Shown here piece by piece: positions 54,689 to 64,000 of a stretch of 64,000 nt of DNA. The notes below the pieces were generated by a model that worked only from the letters and a program-made list of their open reading frames with translations, was not told the DNA's origin and did not search any database. The position numbers and the translations under genes were made by a program. Within the stretch, counting starts at the first letter, position 1. Every line of letters begins with the position of its first letter. The stretch comes from Liminaster sp964567855. GTDB taxonomy: Bacteria; Bacteroidota; Bacteroidia; Bacteroidales; UBA3663. The stretch is taken from contig CAZMOE010000003.1 in the NCBI GenBank assembly GCA_964567855.1, positions 62,001-126,000 of the forward strand. The letters are read 5' to 3'.

Positions 54689-56347
54689 TTATTTCATTTT
54701 GACACGTGCCGCCGCTGCCTTCAGGGCAAAATCGAAAGCACTATTGTAATATTTGATAAAGTTGCGCCATTCGGCCTTTGCGGCAATCTTCCGCGCCTCT
54801 TGGCGGATGATCTTCACCTCCGGTACCGGCAGTTCCGCCAGACGGACAATCTGGTCCGCGATGTGCGCCACAACTTCATTATAATTGGAATCATTGCGAA
54901 TCACCACTCCGACCCCGCCGAATATATCCGTATCCTTACCTATGGAAAGACACCACTTGCCGAAACCGGATAGGCAGGTCGTAATCGTAGGCACACCGAA
55001 GGCACAGCTTTCAAGCGGCGTGTATCCCCATGGTTCATAATAGGAGGGAAATACCGTCACATCCATGGCAGAAAGCAATTGATAGTAATGGAGATTCAGG
55101 ATACCGTCATTGCCCTTTAGATAAGAAGGCACATAAATGATCTTCACCTGATCACAATCGCGGTTCTGGAAACCGAGTTGATGAATGCGGCTAAGAATGG
55201 CATCTTCATAGTAATTGTAAAGCGCATGGGTAAAAACCGGGTCCCCCAACGGTTCCGCGAAACGTCCGTTGCTTTCCATACGCTCTTTAAGATCGGCACG
55301 GGGTTCCTGAACCCAGCCAGGCACCATAACAAAAGCGACCACCTGCCGGCCTATATGCTGCCCGCGAAGGCGGTCGATGACATCCAGAAAGACGTCAATA
55401 CCTTTATTTTTATATTCGCTGCGACCAGCTGTGCCGATGAAAAGGGCATCATCGTTCACAGAACATCCGGTCAATCCTTCGACAAGCCGTACCAGCATGG
55501 CACGGGCATCTTTGCGGATCCGGGAAAAGGCCACGCCCTTGGGAACGAATCCGCTTTCAAAACCATTGGGTGTCACCAACGGAATGCGTCCCAGAAGTTG
55601 TCGGCATTCGGCGGCTGTGATATCACTGACCGTCGTGAAACAATCGGACTGCAGCGCCGCGATCTTTTCTACCGAATGCTTGCTCGTCATATTGAGCTCA
55701 TCGGCCATCTGATCGCCAAAATAGCCATGCAGATAGTCATACAAAGGCTTGTTGTTGCCGGCGATACTACGGCCTACACAGGTGGCATGAGCCGTAAAAA
55801 TCGTTGCCACAGCCGGAAGCTGATGTTTCAGATACAAAACGCCCATTCCGGTCGTCCATTCATTGAAATGTGCAATGACATGACTGCGCTGCGGACAAAC
55901 GTGCCTGAAAAGACTTTCAATGACCAATGCCGAAGCGTACGCGAACATACAAGCTTCATCATAATCGCCGTAGGCCGCAATGGAATTAACGCCATACCAC
56001 TCCCACATCTGGGCATAAACAGAATTTCTGACACTGTAGAAAGGACGGAAATCCACTAAAATAACCTGCGGAGAACCCGGCACCTTCCATCTGCCGGCAC
56101 GGACTTTCAGGCCTTCGGCTGTAGCACGCTGGACCCAATCTCCCAACGTCGTGGGAGCCGTAGCATCAAAAAAAGGAGATTCTTCTTCATTCCACACATC
56201 CGGTCCGATAAAACACAAGCCATCTCCGAATTGGCTTTGAAGCGTCGCAGCCTTCGTTGAAAGCACCGCATAAATACCGCCGACAAGGTTACACACCTCC
56301 CAACTGACCTCAAATAAATAATCAGGCTTAATTAAAGTCTCTTTCAT
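54689..56347 (-). CDS. Glycogen synthase of the GT3 (eukaryote-like) type
   Basis: The 552-residue glycosyltransferase builds the alpha-1,4-glucan chain. It begins DYLFEVSWEVCNLVGGIYAVLSTKA, the start of GT3 synthases, and has HFNEWTTGMGVLYLK, ATIFTAHATCVGRSIAG and the donor-site region FPSYYEPWGYTPLESCAFGVPTITT. This type is standard in Bacteroides in place of bacterial GT5 GlgA. It is in a unit with the phosphorylase. No branching enzyme or glgC is next to it. Confidence 0.92.
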   Translation of the reverse strand: MKETLIKPDYLFEVSWEVCNLVGGIYAVLSTKAATLQSQFGDGLCFIGPDVWNEEESPFFDATAPTTLGDWVQRATAEGLKVRAGRWKVPGSPQVILVDFRPFYSVRNSVYAQMWEWYGVNSIAAYGDYDEACMFAYASALVIESLFRHVCPQRSHVIAHFNEWTTGMGVLYLKHQLPAVATIFTAHATCVGRSIAGNNKPLYDYLHGYFGDQMADELNMTSKHSVEKIAALQSDCFTTVSDITAAECRQLLGRIPLVTPNGFESGFVPKGVAFSRIRKDARAMLVRLVEGLTGCSVNDDALFIGTAGRSEYKNKGIDVFLDVIDRLRGQHIGRQVVAFVMVPGWVQEPRADLKERMESNGRFAEPLGDPVFTHALYNYYEDAILSRIHQLGFQNRDCDQVKIIYVPSYLKGNDGILNLHYYQLLSAMDVTVFPSYYEPWGYTPLESCAFGVPTITTCLSGFGKWCLSIGKDTDIFGGVGVVIRNDSNYNEVVAHIADQIVRLAELPVPEVKIIRQEARKIAAKAEWRNFIKYYNSAFDFALKAAAARVKMK

Positions 56348-56455
56348 TACCAGTTTTCAATCTTGTCTCTTTGAAATTCAACATTTCCGTTCTTGCCGCC
56401 GGCCGGGAAAGGCCCGTTTTCAACTCCGGCAGAACCCGAAACATTAAGTCGGGCG

Positions 56456-56463
56456 CAAATTTA
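56456..56463 (-). promoter_or_regulatory. -7 box of the glycogen unit
   Basis: On the minus strand TAAATTTG lies 109 bases before the ATG at 56347. The nearest TTTG is only 12 bases upstream of it, so the -33 element is unclear. Confidence 0.5.
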
Positions 56464-56483
56464 GCACTTTTCGGTCAAACAAC

Positions 56484-56518
56484 CGGCCTCTGAAAGAGGA
56501 AATTCTTCTCAGAGGCCG
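56484..56518 (-). terminator. Hairpin downstream of uvrA
   Basis: CGGCCTCTGA (56484-56493) pairs perfectly with 56509-56518. It lies about 180 bases beyond the uvrA stop, and the stretch between them shows no gene. Confidence 0.65.
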
Positions 56519-56693
56519 ATTTATGAACATATTTTATAATATCAGCGTACGCATTTAATACATTTTTGTAAAAATAAGACTCTTTCGCATTGTCATAGTT
56601 TCTTCATTAACGTTTATAACGAATAATCATGGCATGATAGCCCAGCCATTAACGAACGGAAAGAGCGGACATTCAAAAGCAAGCCGTTATTGT

Positions 56694-59453
56694 TCACGAT
56701 AATTTAGGGCGCAAATAATGTCCGGTATGCGATTCTTTGCAGGCAGCGACCTCTCCGGGCGTCCCCTGAATCACAAGATTGCCGCCGGCTTCTCCCCCTT
56801 CGGGACCCAGGTCCACAATATGGTCGGCACACTTGATAACATCCAGATTATGCTCGACAATGACAAGGGTATGTCCCTTTTCCAACAGAGAATTAAACGC
56901 CTCCAGCAGGATACGGACGTCATGAAGATGAAGTCCGGTTGTAGGCTCGTCGAAAATAAAGAGCGTATGCGGTATATCGTCAGAACTCAAATAATAGGCC
57001 AGTTTGACACGCTGATTCTCGCCTCCGGACAATGTGGACGATGGTTGCCCGAGCTTGATATATCCGAGGCCCACCCGCTGAAGCGGTAACAGACGGTGAA
57101 TGATCTTCGGCTCATCGGCAAAAAACTCTATCGCCTCATCGACCGAGAGATCCAGTACGTCGGCAATACTCTTTCCATGATAAAGGACCTCCAGCACATC
57201 ACTGTTGAAACGTTTTCCATGGCAGGCCTCACATTCCATGACAAGGTCGGCCATAAACTGCATCTCGACCGTGATAGTCCCCTCGCCCTTACACTCCTCA
57301 CAGCGTCCCCCCTCGACATTAAACGAAAACGTAGCGGCCGTGAAACCCAGCTGACGTGCAAGCTGCTGCTCGGCGAACAACTTCCGGATCTCATCATAGG
57401 CCTTCATATAAGTGGCGGCATTGCTACGCGACGATTTACCGATAGGATTCTGATCCACGAACTCGATTGCACGGACACGGTGCACGTCGCCACCGAAACC
57501 GCTGAACGCCCCAGGAGCATCTCCCGGCTCGCCAAGCTGCCGCAACAGCCCCTTGTAGAAAATATCCCGCACCAGCGTCGATTTTCCCGATCCACTGACA
57601 CCGGTTACTACCGTCATCACTCCCAGAGGGAACTTCACGCTGATATTTTTCAGATTATTCTGCACGGCACCCAGCACCTCTATATAACTTGCCCATGGCC
57701 GCGGCCGCACGGGCACTGCAATCTGCTCTTCGCCGGTTAAAAAACGGACGGTATAACTATTTTGATTATCGGCATCCGTCAATTGTTCCTGGCCGCCCTG
57801 AAAAACGACCTCTCCGCCGAAACGCCCGGCGGCGGGACCGACATCGATCAAGTAATCGGCCGCCCGGATAATTTCTTCATCATGTTCAACGACAACAACG
57901 GTATTTCCCAGATCGCGGAGACGACGCAATACACGGATCAGGCAATCCGTGTCACGCGGGTGAAGACCGATACTTGGCTCATCGAGGATATACATAGAGC
58001 CGACAAGCGCACTACCCAGCGAAGTGGCCAAATTGATACGCTGACTCTCGCCTCCGGAAAGGCTGTTGCTGAGCCGGTCCAAAGTGAGATACTCAAGTCC
58101 GACGTCACGAAGGAACCCAAGGCGGCTGTTGATCTCGGTAAGCAGGCGTTTGGCGACCTGGGCATCATGTTCGTCGAGTTTCAGATCATGAAACCACGGA
58201 ATCAGTTCCGATACTGGCATTCTGACCAGCTCCGAGATACTTCGCCCGCCGATTTTGACATATTCCACTTCCGGTTTCAGGCGGGAACCATGGCAGGTGG
58301 GGCAAACCGTCTTCCCCCGATAACGCGCCTGCATGACGCGATACTGGATTTTATAAAGATTCTCCGAAACCATCCGGAAGAAAGCGTCGATACCGTCAAA
58401 GGCAGAACATCCGTGCCACAGCATCTCCTTTTCTTTCTGCGTAAGCTGGTAATAAGGCCGGTGTATAGGGAATTCAACCTGCGAGGCGTGAGCAATCAGC
58501 TCATTTTTCCACTCAGACATCTTCTCGCCCCTCCAGCAGGCGACGCAATCTTCATAAACGGACAACGCTTTGTTGGGAATCACAAGATCTTCATCAATGC
58601 CCAGCACCTTGCCGAACCCTTCACACGTCGGGCAAGCGCCGGCAGGACTGTTGAAATTGAACATCATATCCGACGGCTCCTCAAACGTCTGACCGTCGGC
58701 TTCGAAACGTTTGCTGAAACTCATCTCACGCACCTCACCGTCGGGCAGCCAAACCTTCATGAGACAACTGCCGTCGCCTTCATAAAAAGTTGTCTCCACG
58801 GAATCGGCAAAACGAGTCATCGAAGCCTCATCGGCCAGCGGAAGCACCATGCGGTCTATCACTAAATGGAAAGGCGCACTGTCGACCTCCTCGAGACGGA
58901 TAAAACGGCCGTTCGCTTCGGCACGGGCAAAGCCGGACTTGTTCAAGATATCTAGATGCTCTTTCAGCGAACGCCCCTCGGGCAACGTCACTTTCACCAG
59001 CAGAGCGATGCGGGTACCATCCGGCAACGAACGGGCGCCGGCAATGACATCATCGGTAGTATGTTTCTTGACCAATGCCCCGCTGACAGGAGAAAAAGTC
59101 TTGCCGATACGTGCAAAGAGAAGACGCAGATAATCGTAAATCTCGGTCGATGTACCGACGGTGGAACGAGGATTGCGGACAATGACTTTCTGCTGAATGG
59201 CGACCGCAGGCGGAATGCCGAGAATGAAATCGCACTCCGGTTTTCCCATGCGTCCCAAAAACTGACGGGCATAGGCCGACAATGATTCCACATACCGCCG
59301 CTGCCCTTCCGCATACAGCGTGTCGAAAGCTAATGACGACTTACCGGATCCCGAAAGACCGGTAATGACAACCAGTTTGTCGCGTGGAATCTCAACATCG
59401 ATATTCTTAAGATTGTTAACCCGCGCACCTTTGATATAAATTGCGTTATCCAC
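56694..59453 (-). CDS. uvrA: Excinuclease ABC subunit A
   Basis: UvrA is the damage-recognition ATPase of nucleotide excision repair. The 919-residue protein has two ABC units: Walker A GLSGSGKSSLAF near residue 30 and GVSGSGKSTLV in the second half, with both signatures (LSGGESQRINLA, LSGGENQRVKLA). Zinc-binding Cys pairs are present in CPTCEGFG, CPTCHGS and the CEECKGEGT / CEACHGKRF module. It is slightly shorter than the 940 residues of E. coli UvrA and is complete. A -7 box lies upstream at 59526-59533. Confidence 0.97.
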   Translation of the reverse strand: MDNAIYIKGARVNNLKNIDVEIPRDKLVVITGLSGSGKSSLAFDTLYAEGQRRYVESLSAYARQFLGRMGKPECDFILGIPPAVAIQQKVIVRNPRSTVGTSTEIYDYLRLLFARIGKTFSPVSGALVKKHTTDDVIAGARSLPDGTRIALLVKVTLPEGRSLKEHLDILNKSGFARAEANGRFIRLEEVDSAPFHLVIDRMVLPLADEASMTRFADSVETTFYEGDGSCLMKVWLPDGEVREMSFSKRFEADGQTFEEPSDMMFNFNSPAGACPTCEGFGKVLGIDEDLVIPNKALSVYEDCVACWRGEKMSEWKNELIAHASQVEFPIHRPYYQLTQKEKEMLWHGCSAFDGIDAFFRMVSENLYKIQYRVMQARYRGKTVCPTCHGSRLKPEVEYVKIGGRSISELVRMPVSELIPWFHDLKLDEHDAQVAKRLLTEINSRLGFLRDVGLEYLTLDRLSNSLSGGESQRINLATSLGSALVGSMYILDEPSIGLHPRDTDCLIRVLRRLRDLGNTVVVVEHDEEIIRAADYLIDVGPAAGRFGGEVVFQGGQEQLTDADNQNSYTVRFLTGEEQIAVPVRPRPWASYIEVLGAVQNNLKNISVKFPLGVMTVVTGVSGSGKSTLVRDIFYKGLLRQLGEPGDAPGAFSGFGGDVHRVRAIEFVDQNPIGKSSRSNAATYMKAYDEIRKLFAEQQLARQLGFTAATFSFNVEGGRCEECKGEGTITVEMQFMADLVMECEACHGKRFNSDVLEVLYHGKSIADVLDLSVDEAIEFFADEPKIIHRLLPLQRVGLGYIKLGQPSSTLSGGENQRVKLAYYLSSDDIPHTLFIFDEPTTGLHLHDVRILLEAFNSLLEKGHTLVIVEHNLDVIKCADHIVDLGPEGGEAGGNLVIQGTPGEVAACKESHTGHYLRPKLS

Positions 59454-59525
59454 AATGAACGTTGTTTATAAGTTATCCGCCCCCTAACACAGACGGCCTT
59501 CACCTCCGATGCGCCAAGGGGCTCG

Positions 59526-59533
59526 CAAAGGTA
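59526..59533 (-). promoter_or_regulatory. -7 box of uvrA
   Basis: On the minus strand TACCTTTG lies 72 bases before the ATG; no -33 TTTG is at the right distance. Nothing else is seen between uvrA and the RND gene. Confidence 0.5.
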
Positions 59534-59656
59534 CGAAATTTATCGACACGCCCCCGCATCCCGCTCCAAATTCGACACCGGCAACATTATTATTTCACGT
59601 CAGCCCGCCAAGAACCATTCTTGCGGAAACGGCCGGAACGAAACAGGATATACCCT

Positions 59657-62600
59657 CTACCGTTTCTTCAAAAACATCGGCAAAAGCAGGAAAATACCCG
59701 TGAGGGAGGCAATCAGTCCACCGATAGTCCCGGCCGCCAGCGGGAACCAGAATCCCTCACGCTCGCCGCCCGTTAAAAACGGGATAAAACCCAGAACCGT
59801 CGAAACGACAGTCAATAAAATAGGAATGATCTTATGGTTCCAGGCTTTCAGGTAAACCCGCTCCCACGAAAGAGTGGGGAACCGGCGGCGAAGTTCGCAA
59901 TATTCTTTCAATAAATAGATGCTCGCATTGACCGTGATGCCGCAAAGCAGAATGAAAGAGGCATATCCCCCGTTATCGAAATTCAACTCAAAACCGTAGA
60001 AGGTCAGAAACACACCCACAAAGGCCGGCGGAATGACCAGAAGAATCAGAAGCGGTTGCCGGAAAGAGTTGAACAGAATACTTGTAATCAAAAAAATGAC
60101 GCCGATCACGAACAACAACAAACCATACTGGCCTCCGGCGGCACGCCGACCTCCACGATTGGCAATCTCGACGGTATATCCCATCGGCAAATGCTCTTTG
60201 AACTCTGCGAGGTCCTCAAGTAAAACCCGCTCTCCCTGCTGAGCTGCTCCAATATATTCGTACTGCAGGCAGAGTCGGTATTGTTGTCCTTCCTTCACAA
60301 TCCGCCGGGGCGCCTGCATCTTCACAAGACCTCCCATATCGGAAATCTTAAACGACCGGCCAGACACTGAGAATGGACGATGCAGCGCTCCCCAGACATC
60401 CACCGTCTCAGCCTGTGAGGCCCGCAAAGAAAGATTCTCATACGAACTGCCCGTCCATATCTGCCCGCACGAAAGATTCCGGCCGAAGGTCGGCGACAAG
60501 GTCGAGAGCAGCCCTGCCGGCGTCAACCCGAGCCGGGCCATGCGCCACTGATCCACCTGCAGATAAAAGTCCTCATAATCATCTTTCCATGTCTGAAAAT
60601 CGGAATTGATATCCACCTCTTTTATACGCTTATGCGTCAACAGTTTCTGGCGGAAAGCCTCCGCCAAATAACATAGTTCATCATAATTATAACCAAACAT
60701 CTGTACCCTATAGGAACCGGAACGTTCGCGCACGTCATTATTGAAACCTATATCCTCCAGTCCATATACGCTCCAGCTTCCCCCGCCCAGTTGCAAGGCG
60801 TGATGGACCAACTGGCCCTTGAGGATATAAGGATAACCGTCATACTGATGCTCCGGACGGAAATAGATCCGTATGGAAGCACGCCCCACACCGACAGAAG
60901 TTTCAAACAGCCGTATCTCTGTCTGCCGGCTCAGATAAGCCTCCATTTGCTTCACCAATTCATTCATCTGCTCCAGCGTGCTACCGGTAGGCAATGTTGC
61001 CCCGACGGTCAGCACCGGCTCATCGGCAGAACTGAAATAACTGCCCAAATAAACCTTCTGAACAAACAGGCGCAGGGTTCCTCCCAGGATAACATCCGTC
61101 ACCGGACGCACAGATTCCTTATAAAAATCCGATCCGAATACCCGGTTATAGAATCCGGCCCATGAAGTGTCATCATCCAGTTTCACCGGCATCAAGAAAA
61201 CCGGCAAACCGAATATCAACAGCATCACCAGACAAATGACGACGCGGAAACGACGCAATACCCGAACAATCAGCCAACCGTAGGCACGATTGAACAATAC
61301 CGTCCAACGACGCGGATTCAGCCAGCTCGGACGACACCACAGCCGTTGCCTGCGGAGTGGCCGCCGTTTCCCAGGAAATCCCATACCACAGCAATCCATA
61401 AACGCAGGGACGAAAAACAAGGCCACAAACAGCGACAACAGCAGATTGAATATTATCACCACGGCAAAATCAAGCAAATTCAGACGTGTTTTTTCATCTA
61501 ACATGAAAACGACAGCCAATGCCCCGATGCTGGTCAGCGTCGCGGCCAGCATCGGCAGGAAAATCGCCCGGCCGCGCTCCCGGCCATAGTGATCGGCCAT
61601 CATGATCAGGTTGTCGATCATCAGGCTCAATGATACCGTAATCCCCGCCAGTGAATAAATCTGAATCTCCAACCCGCAGAAATAATAAAAAATAAAAGCG
61701 GTGGCCAGATTAACGGACAATCCGCATACAATCAGCCACAGATAACGCAGGCTTCGGGAAACAACCGCAACAAACAGCAGCAGGATCAGCAACGTCAATG
61801 CCACACGCTCCCCTATAGTATTCAGTTCGCCGACGATCCGTTCCGTCGCATCATAGGAAATATGCGTCTCATACCCCTGCGGCAGATGTGTTCCCATCTC
61901 CGCCATCAGCCGTTTCACCTCCCGCCCCACCTGCAACTGGTTGGCACTCTCATCGGCCGTCACCGACAAATAGACCGCATTCAGCCCATTGATACGATAA
62001 TACTGCTGCGGTGCGCTCTCCGCATGCTTCACCCGGAGCAGGGAAGCCAGCGAAATCCAGCGTCCTTGCGCCGTCCGCACATAAATCGCTTCCGGAGAAA
62101 AAACAGTCGGGTCACCCTCCGAAACGACCTGACAGGCATCCAGCGTCGTCCGTCGGTAATAATCGAGGATCGCCTCCTGCAGATCGGCAGGAGTAAGTCC
62201 CAGCGCCTGCAATTGCTCACTGTCATAAAACAACTGCCATTCCATCGGATTTGCACCCGAAATCACTACCCGGCTGACGCCTTTCACCCCGGCCAGTTTC
62301 GGCTTGACATGTTCCTCCGCATATTGCTGGATTTCCAGAGGCGAAACCAATGCGTTCAACGTATAGGTCAAACAGGGACGGGTCGCATCCTTATCGGAAT
62401 AACGCACTCCGACCTGCGGATAGCTCACCTCCTCCGGCAATTCGTTCCATACCTGCCGGATCAATGTAGCGACTTCAAACCGCGCCATCTGCAAATCGGT
62501 ATGCCTGTCAAATTCCAATGTCACCTTTCCCGATCCCTTGGCAGACGAAGAAGAGATTTTGCGACCCCCTTTCACACGTACCAACAATGCCTCCAGCCGG

Positions 62601-62791
62601 CTGGTCACCTCCGACTCGACCACTCGGGCCGACTGCCCGCGCATGGTAAACGAGACCGTCATGCCCGGCAACGTCTGCGACGGCACCAGCTTGACCGGAA
62701 TCAACGGCATCAAGGCCACCCCTGCCAAAGAGAGGCATATAAATATGATCAAAACCGAAAAAGAGGAAATATAGAATCGTCCCTGCTTCAT
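59657..62791 (-). CDS. RND efflux pump, inner-membrane subunit
   Basis: The 1044-residue protein exports small molecules using the proton gradient, with an outer-membrane channel and a periplasmic adaptor. It shows the RND plan: TM1, a large periplasmic loop, TM2-6, TM7, a second loop and TM8-12 (GQYGLLLFVIGVIFLITSILF to LLLPMFLKKR). In TM4 the proton-relay motif reads SLMIDNLIMMADH, with a single Asp where AcrB has two. This is closer to the metal/HME-type or divergent Bacteroidetes pumps. Substrate unknown. Its partner TolC-type gene lies 15 bases upstream; the adaptor gene is not in view and probably lies beyond the window. Confidence 0.92.
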   Translation of the reverse strand: MKQGRFYISSFSVLIIFICLSLAGVALMPLIPVKLVPSQTLPGMTVSFTMRGQSARVVESEVTSRLEALLVRVKGGRKISSSSAKGSGKVTLEFDRHTDLQMARFEVATLIRQVWNELPEEVSYPQVGVRYSDKDATRPCLTYTLNALVSPLEIQQYAEEHVKPKLAGVKGVSRVVISGANPMEWQLFYDSEQLQALGLTPADLQEAILDYYRRTTLDACQVVSEGDPTVFSPEAIYVRTAQGRWISLASLLRVKHAESAPQQYYRINGLNAVYLSVTADESANQLQVGREVKRLMAEMGTHLPQGYETHISYDATERIVGELNTIGERVALTLLILLLFVAVVSRSLRYLWLIVCGLSVNLATAFIFYYFCGLEIQIYSLAGITVSLSLMIDNLIMMADHYGRERGRAIFLPMLAATLTSIGALAVVFMLDEKTRLNLLDFAVVIIFNLLLSLFVALFFVPAFMDCCGMGFPGKRRPLRRQRLWCRPSWLNPRRWTVLFNRAYGWLIVRVLRRFRVVICLVMLLIFGLPVFLMPVKLDDDTSWAGFYNRVFGSDFYKESVRPVTDVILGGTLRLFVQKVYLGSYFSSADEPVLTVGATLPTGSTLEQMNELVKQMEAYLSRQTEIRLFETSVGVGRASIRIYFRPEHQYDGYPYILKGQLVHHALQLGGGSWSVYGLEDIGFNNDVRERSGSYRVQMFGYNYDELCYLAEAFRQKLLTHKRIKEVDINSDFQTWKDDYEDFYLQVDQWRMARLGLTPAGLLSTLSPTFGRNLSCGQIWTGSSYENLSLRASQAETVDVWGALHRPFSVSGRSFKISDMGGLVKMQAPRRIVKEGQQYRLCLQYEYIGAAQQGERVLLEDLAEFKEHLPMGYTVEIANRGGRRAAGGQYGLLLFVIGVIFLITSILFNSFRQPLLILLVIPPAFVGVFLTFYGFELNFDNGGYASFILLCGITVNASIYLLKEYCELRRRFPTLSWERVYLKAWNHKIIPILLTVVSTVLGFIPFLTGGEREGFWFPLAAGTIGGLIASLTGIFLLLPMFLKKR

Positions 62792-62805
62792 ATTTTCACC
62801 CGTCG

Positions 62806-64000
62806 TTATTCATACCGACCGAATCCGTAGCAGCCGCTCTGGAAATCAAAGGATTCGAAGAGCGGCAGATTATGCTCGAAATCAAACAGCGTCAGCTTCC
62901 GCAACTTATAATAATTCTGCCAGTAATTATTCAATGCCGCGACATAATTCTGCCGCGCCGTTTCCTTACGGGTCTGGGCCATGGTAAGACTATTGACATC
63001 GCTTTGGCCGATTAAAAACCTCTGGCGGGTCTGTTCGTAAGCCAGGTCTGCCAATTCAACGGCCTTTTCAGCGCTCTCTATCAGAATCCGTTGCGCATGA
63101 AAGTCATCAACCGTCATCGTCACCTCCTGTTCAACGTTCAGTTCCTCCTGTCTGGCGGCAGTCTGAACGACATACAGGTTATTCCTGGCCATATTGGACT
63201 TTCCCTTACGCACTCCCCAGTCAACCAGAGGAATGGAAACGCTCACCGAGACCAGATCCTGCTGCAACAAACGATGATATGCTTCCCGAAAATTTTCGCC
63301 GACCTGATTGAATCCGATGCTGGCATTGATACTGGCATTCATGTACAACTCCTTACGGGTCTTATCGACATTCCTCTGCGCCTCCAGCACGTTCTGATAC
63401 TGTTGCAGATAGGTCGGATTGTTCGCCCGCGCCAAAGCCAGCGCCTGTTCCGGCGCCACATCGGTCACTTTCGGCCGCTCTGGCAATACGGGCAGAATCC
63501 GTGTTCCCTGTTCCAGTCCCAGATAAGAGGAAAGCACGAACATAGCCCGACGGTGTTCCTGCTGCGCATGCTGCAACGAATTACGGGCATTCACGACATC
63601 CAACTGCAGTGTCAGCAGATCTGCTTGTGAAATGGCAGCAATCTTATACCGCATCTCCCCGACCCGGCACAATGTGTCGCTCGTTTGCAAATTCGTCTCT
63701 GCCAGTTCCAGTTTCGCCTGCGCAAGCACTAAGGCGAAAAAATATCCGACTACCGTCCCTGACAAACTCTCCAGATTATAAATAAACTCTTTCTTCACCC
63801 GCTCGAACTTCAACGGAGCGATTTTCCGCTCCCAACGGAACGCATTATACCCCAGCAACGACTGACGGTAACCGATGCGGAGCGGAATGCTCGAAAACTG
63901 CGTGTAGTCGGTAAAACCGAAATTATTCAGATAGTCCAGCTGAGAATCCATATAGAGAGTTCCGCCCAAGAAGTCGACATTCTGAACAATCGAAAGGCCT
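62806..64000 (-). CDS. TolC-type outer-membrane channel (5' part beyond the window)
   Basis: The frame remains open to the right edge of the window, so the N-terminus and signal peptide are cut off. About 397 residues are visible, with the repeated long helices of TolC-family efflux channels (LAQAKLELAETNLQTSDTL, RLLQQDLVSVSVSIPLVDWGVRKGKS, DLAYEQTRQRFLIGQSDVNSL). It lies upstream of the RND gene by 14 bases and is surely in the same operon. The strain's pump substrate cannot be inferred. Confidence 0.92.
   Translation of the reverse strand, partial: GLSIVQNVDFLGGTLYMDSQLDYLNNFGFTDYTQFSSIPLRIGYRQSLLGYNAFRWERKIAPLKFERVKKEFIYNLESLSGTVVGYFFALVLAQAKLELAETNLQTSDTLCRVGEMRYKIAAISQADLLTLQLDVVNARNSLQHAQQEHRRAMFVLSSYLGLEQGTRILPVLPERPKVTDVAPEQALALARANNPTYLQQYQNVLEAQRNVDKTRKELYMNASINASIGFNQVGENFREAYHRLLQQDLVSVSVSIPLVDWGVRKGKSNMARNNLYVVQTAARQEELNVEQEVTMTVDDFHAQRILIESAEKAVELADLAYEQTRQRFLIGQSDVNSLTMAQTRKETARQNYVAALNNYWQNYYKLRKLTLFDFEHNLPLFESFDFQSGCYGFGRYE

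Noticed and set aside
1..64000. tRNA, rRNA, CRISPR arrays, insertion sequences, prophage, integrase sites
   Set aside because: No cloverleaf-type sequence, repeated spacers, transposase or integrase motifs were seen in the gaps or frames; a tRNAscan/Infernal run would be decisive.

Overview
The window is ordinary chromosome of a Bacteroidales bacterium with fairly high G+C. Signs of this are at least eight Bacteroidetes sigma-ABfr promoters of the form TTTG-N19..20-TAnnTTTG, a type III glutamine synthetase, the infB-cvpA-sufBCD order, SPII lipoproteins with short lipoboxes, PL1/GH31/GH78 polysaccharide enzymes, and a GT3-type glycogen synthase beside a GT35 phosphorylase. A Barnesiella-like genus is a guess only. 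I saw no tRNA, rRNA, CRISPR array, insertion sequence, prophage or SusCD pair.

Layout. 1-8.2 kb (+): infB (5' end off the window), cvpA, sufB, sufC, sufD and a carbohydrate-binding-type lipoprotein. 8.3-18.3 kb: a K+/H+ antiporter (-), a pectate lyase (+), small lipoprotein genes, glyS, an FKBP-like lipoprotein (+) and polA (-). 18.5-32.3 kb: a propeller/(alpha,alpha)6 carbohydrate enzyme (+), a BspA-like LRR protein (-), pflB-pflA (-), a GH78-sialidase-like fusion (+) and a DUF3078 outer-membrane protein (+). 32.4-33.1 kb: a gene-poor stretch with a tiny promoter-terminator unit and a 33-codon reading frame. 33.1-38.3 kb (-): a nitrogen block, glnN and then an outer-membrane protein-glnK-amtB unit read towards it. 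38.6-41.6 kb: GH31 with a PA14 insert.

41.6-50.2 kb is the accessory part. It holds a cluster of exported proteins (two paralogues with LTxxQ-like motifs, a Sel1-repeat protein, four proteins with free-standing TonB C-terminal domains, and unknowns) and a TPR-membrane-helix-HTH regulator. The promoters at its two ends are near copies of each other and carry the same tandem TTGTCAA repeat. I read this as a possible self-regulated cell-envelope regulon; it is the best candidate for an undescribed system here.

50.2-64 kb (all -): tyrS; glycogen synthase and glucan phosphorylase; uvrA; and an RND efflux pump with its TolC-type channel, whose gene runs off the right edge.

The housekeeping genes are recognised with high confidence from family motifs. 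Many starts were moved downstream of the longest reading frame because a consensus promoter lies inside or after the longer start. Statements about regulation rest on motif reading alone.
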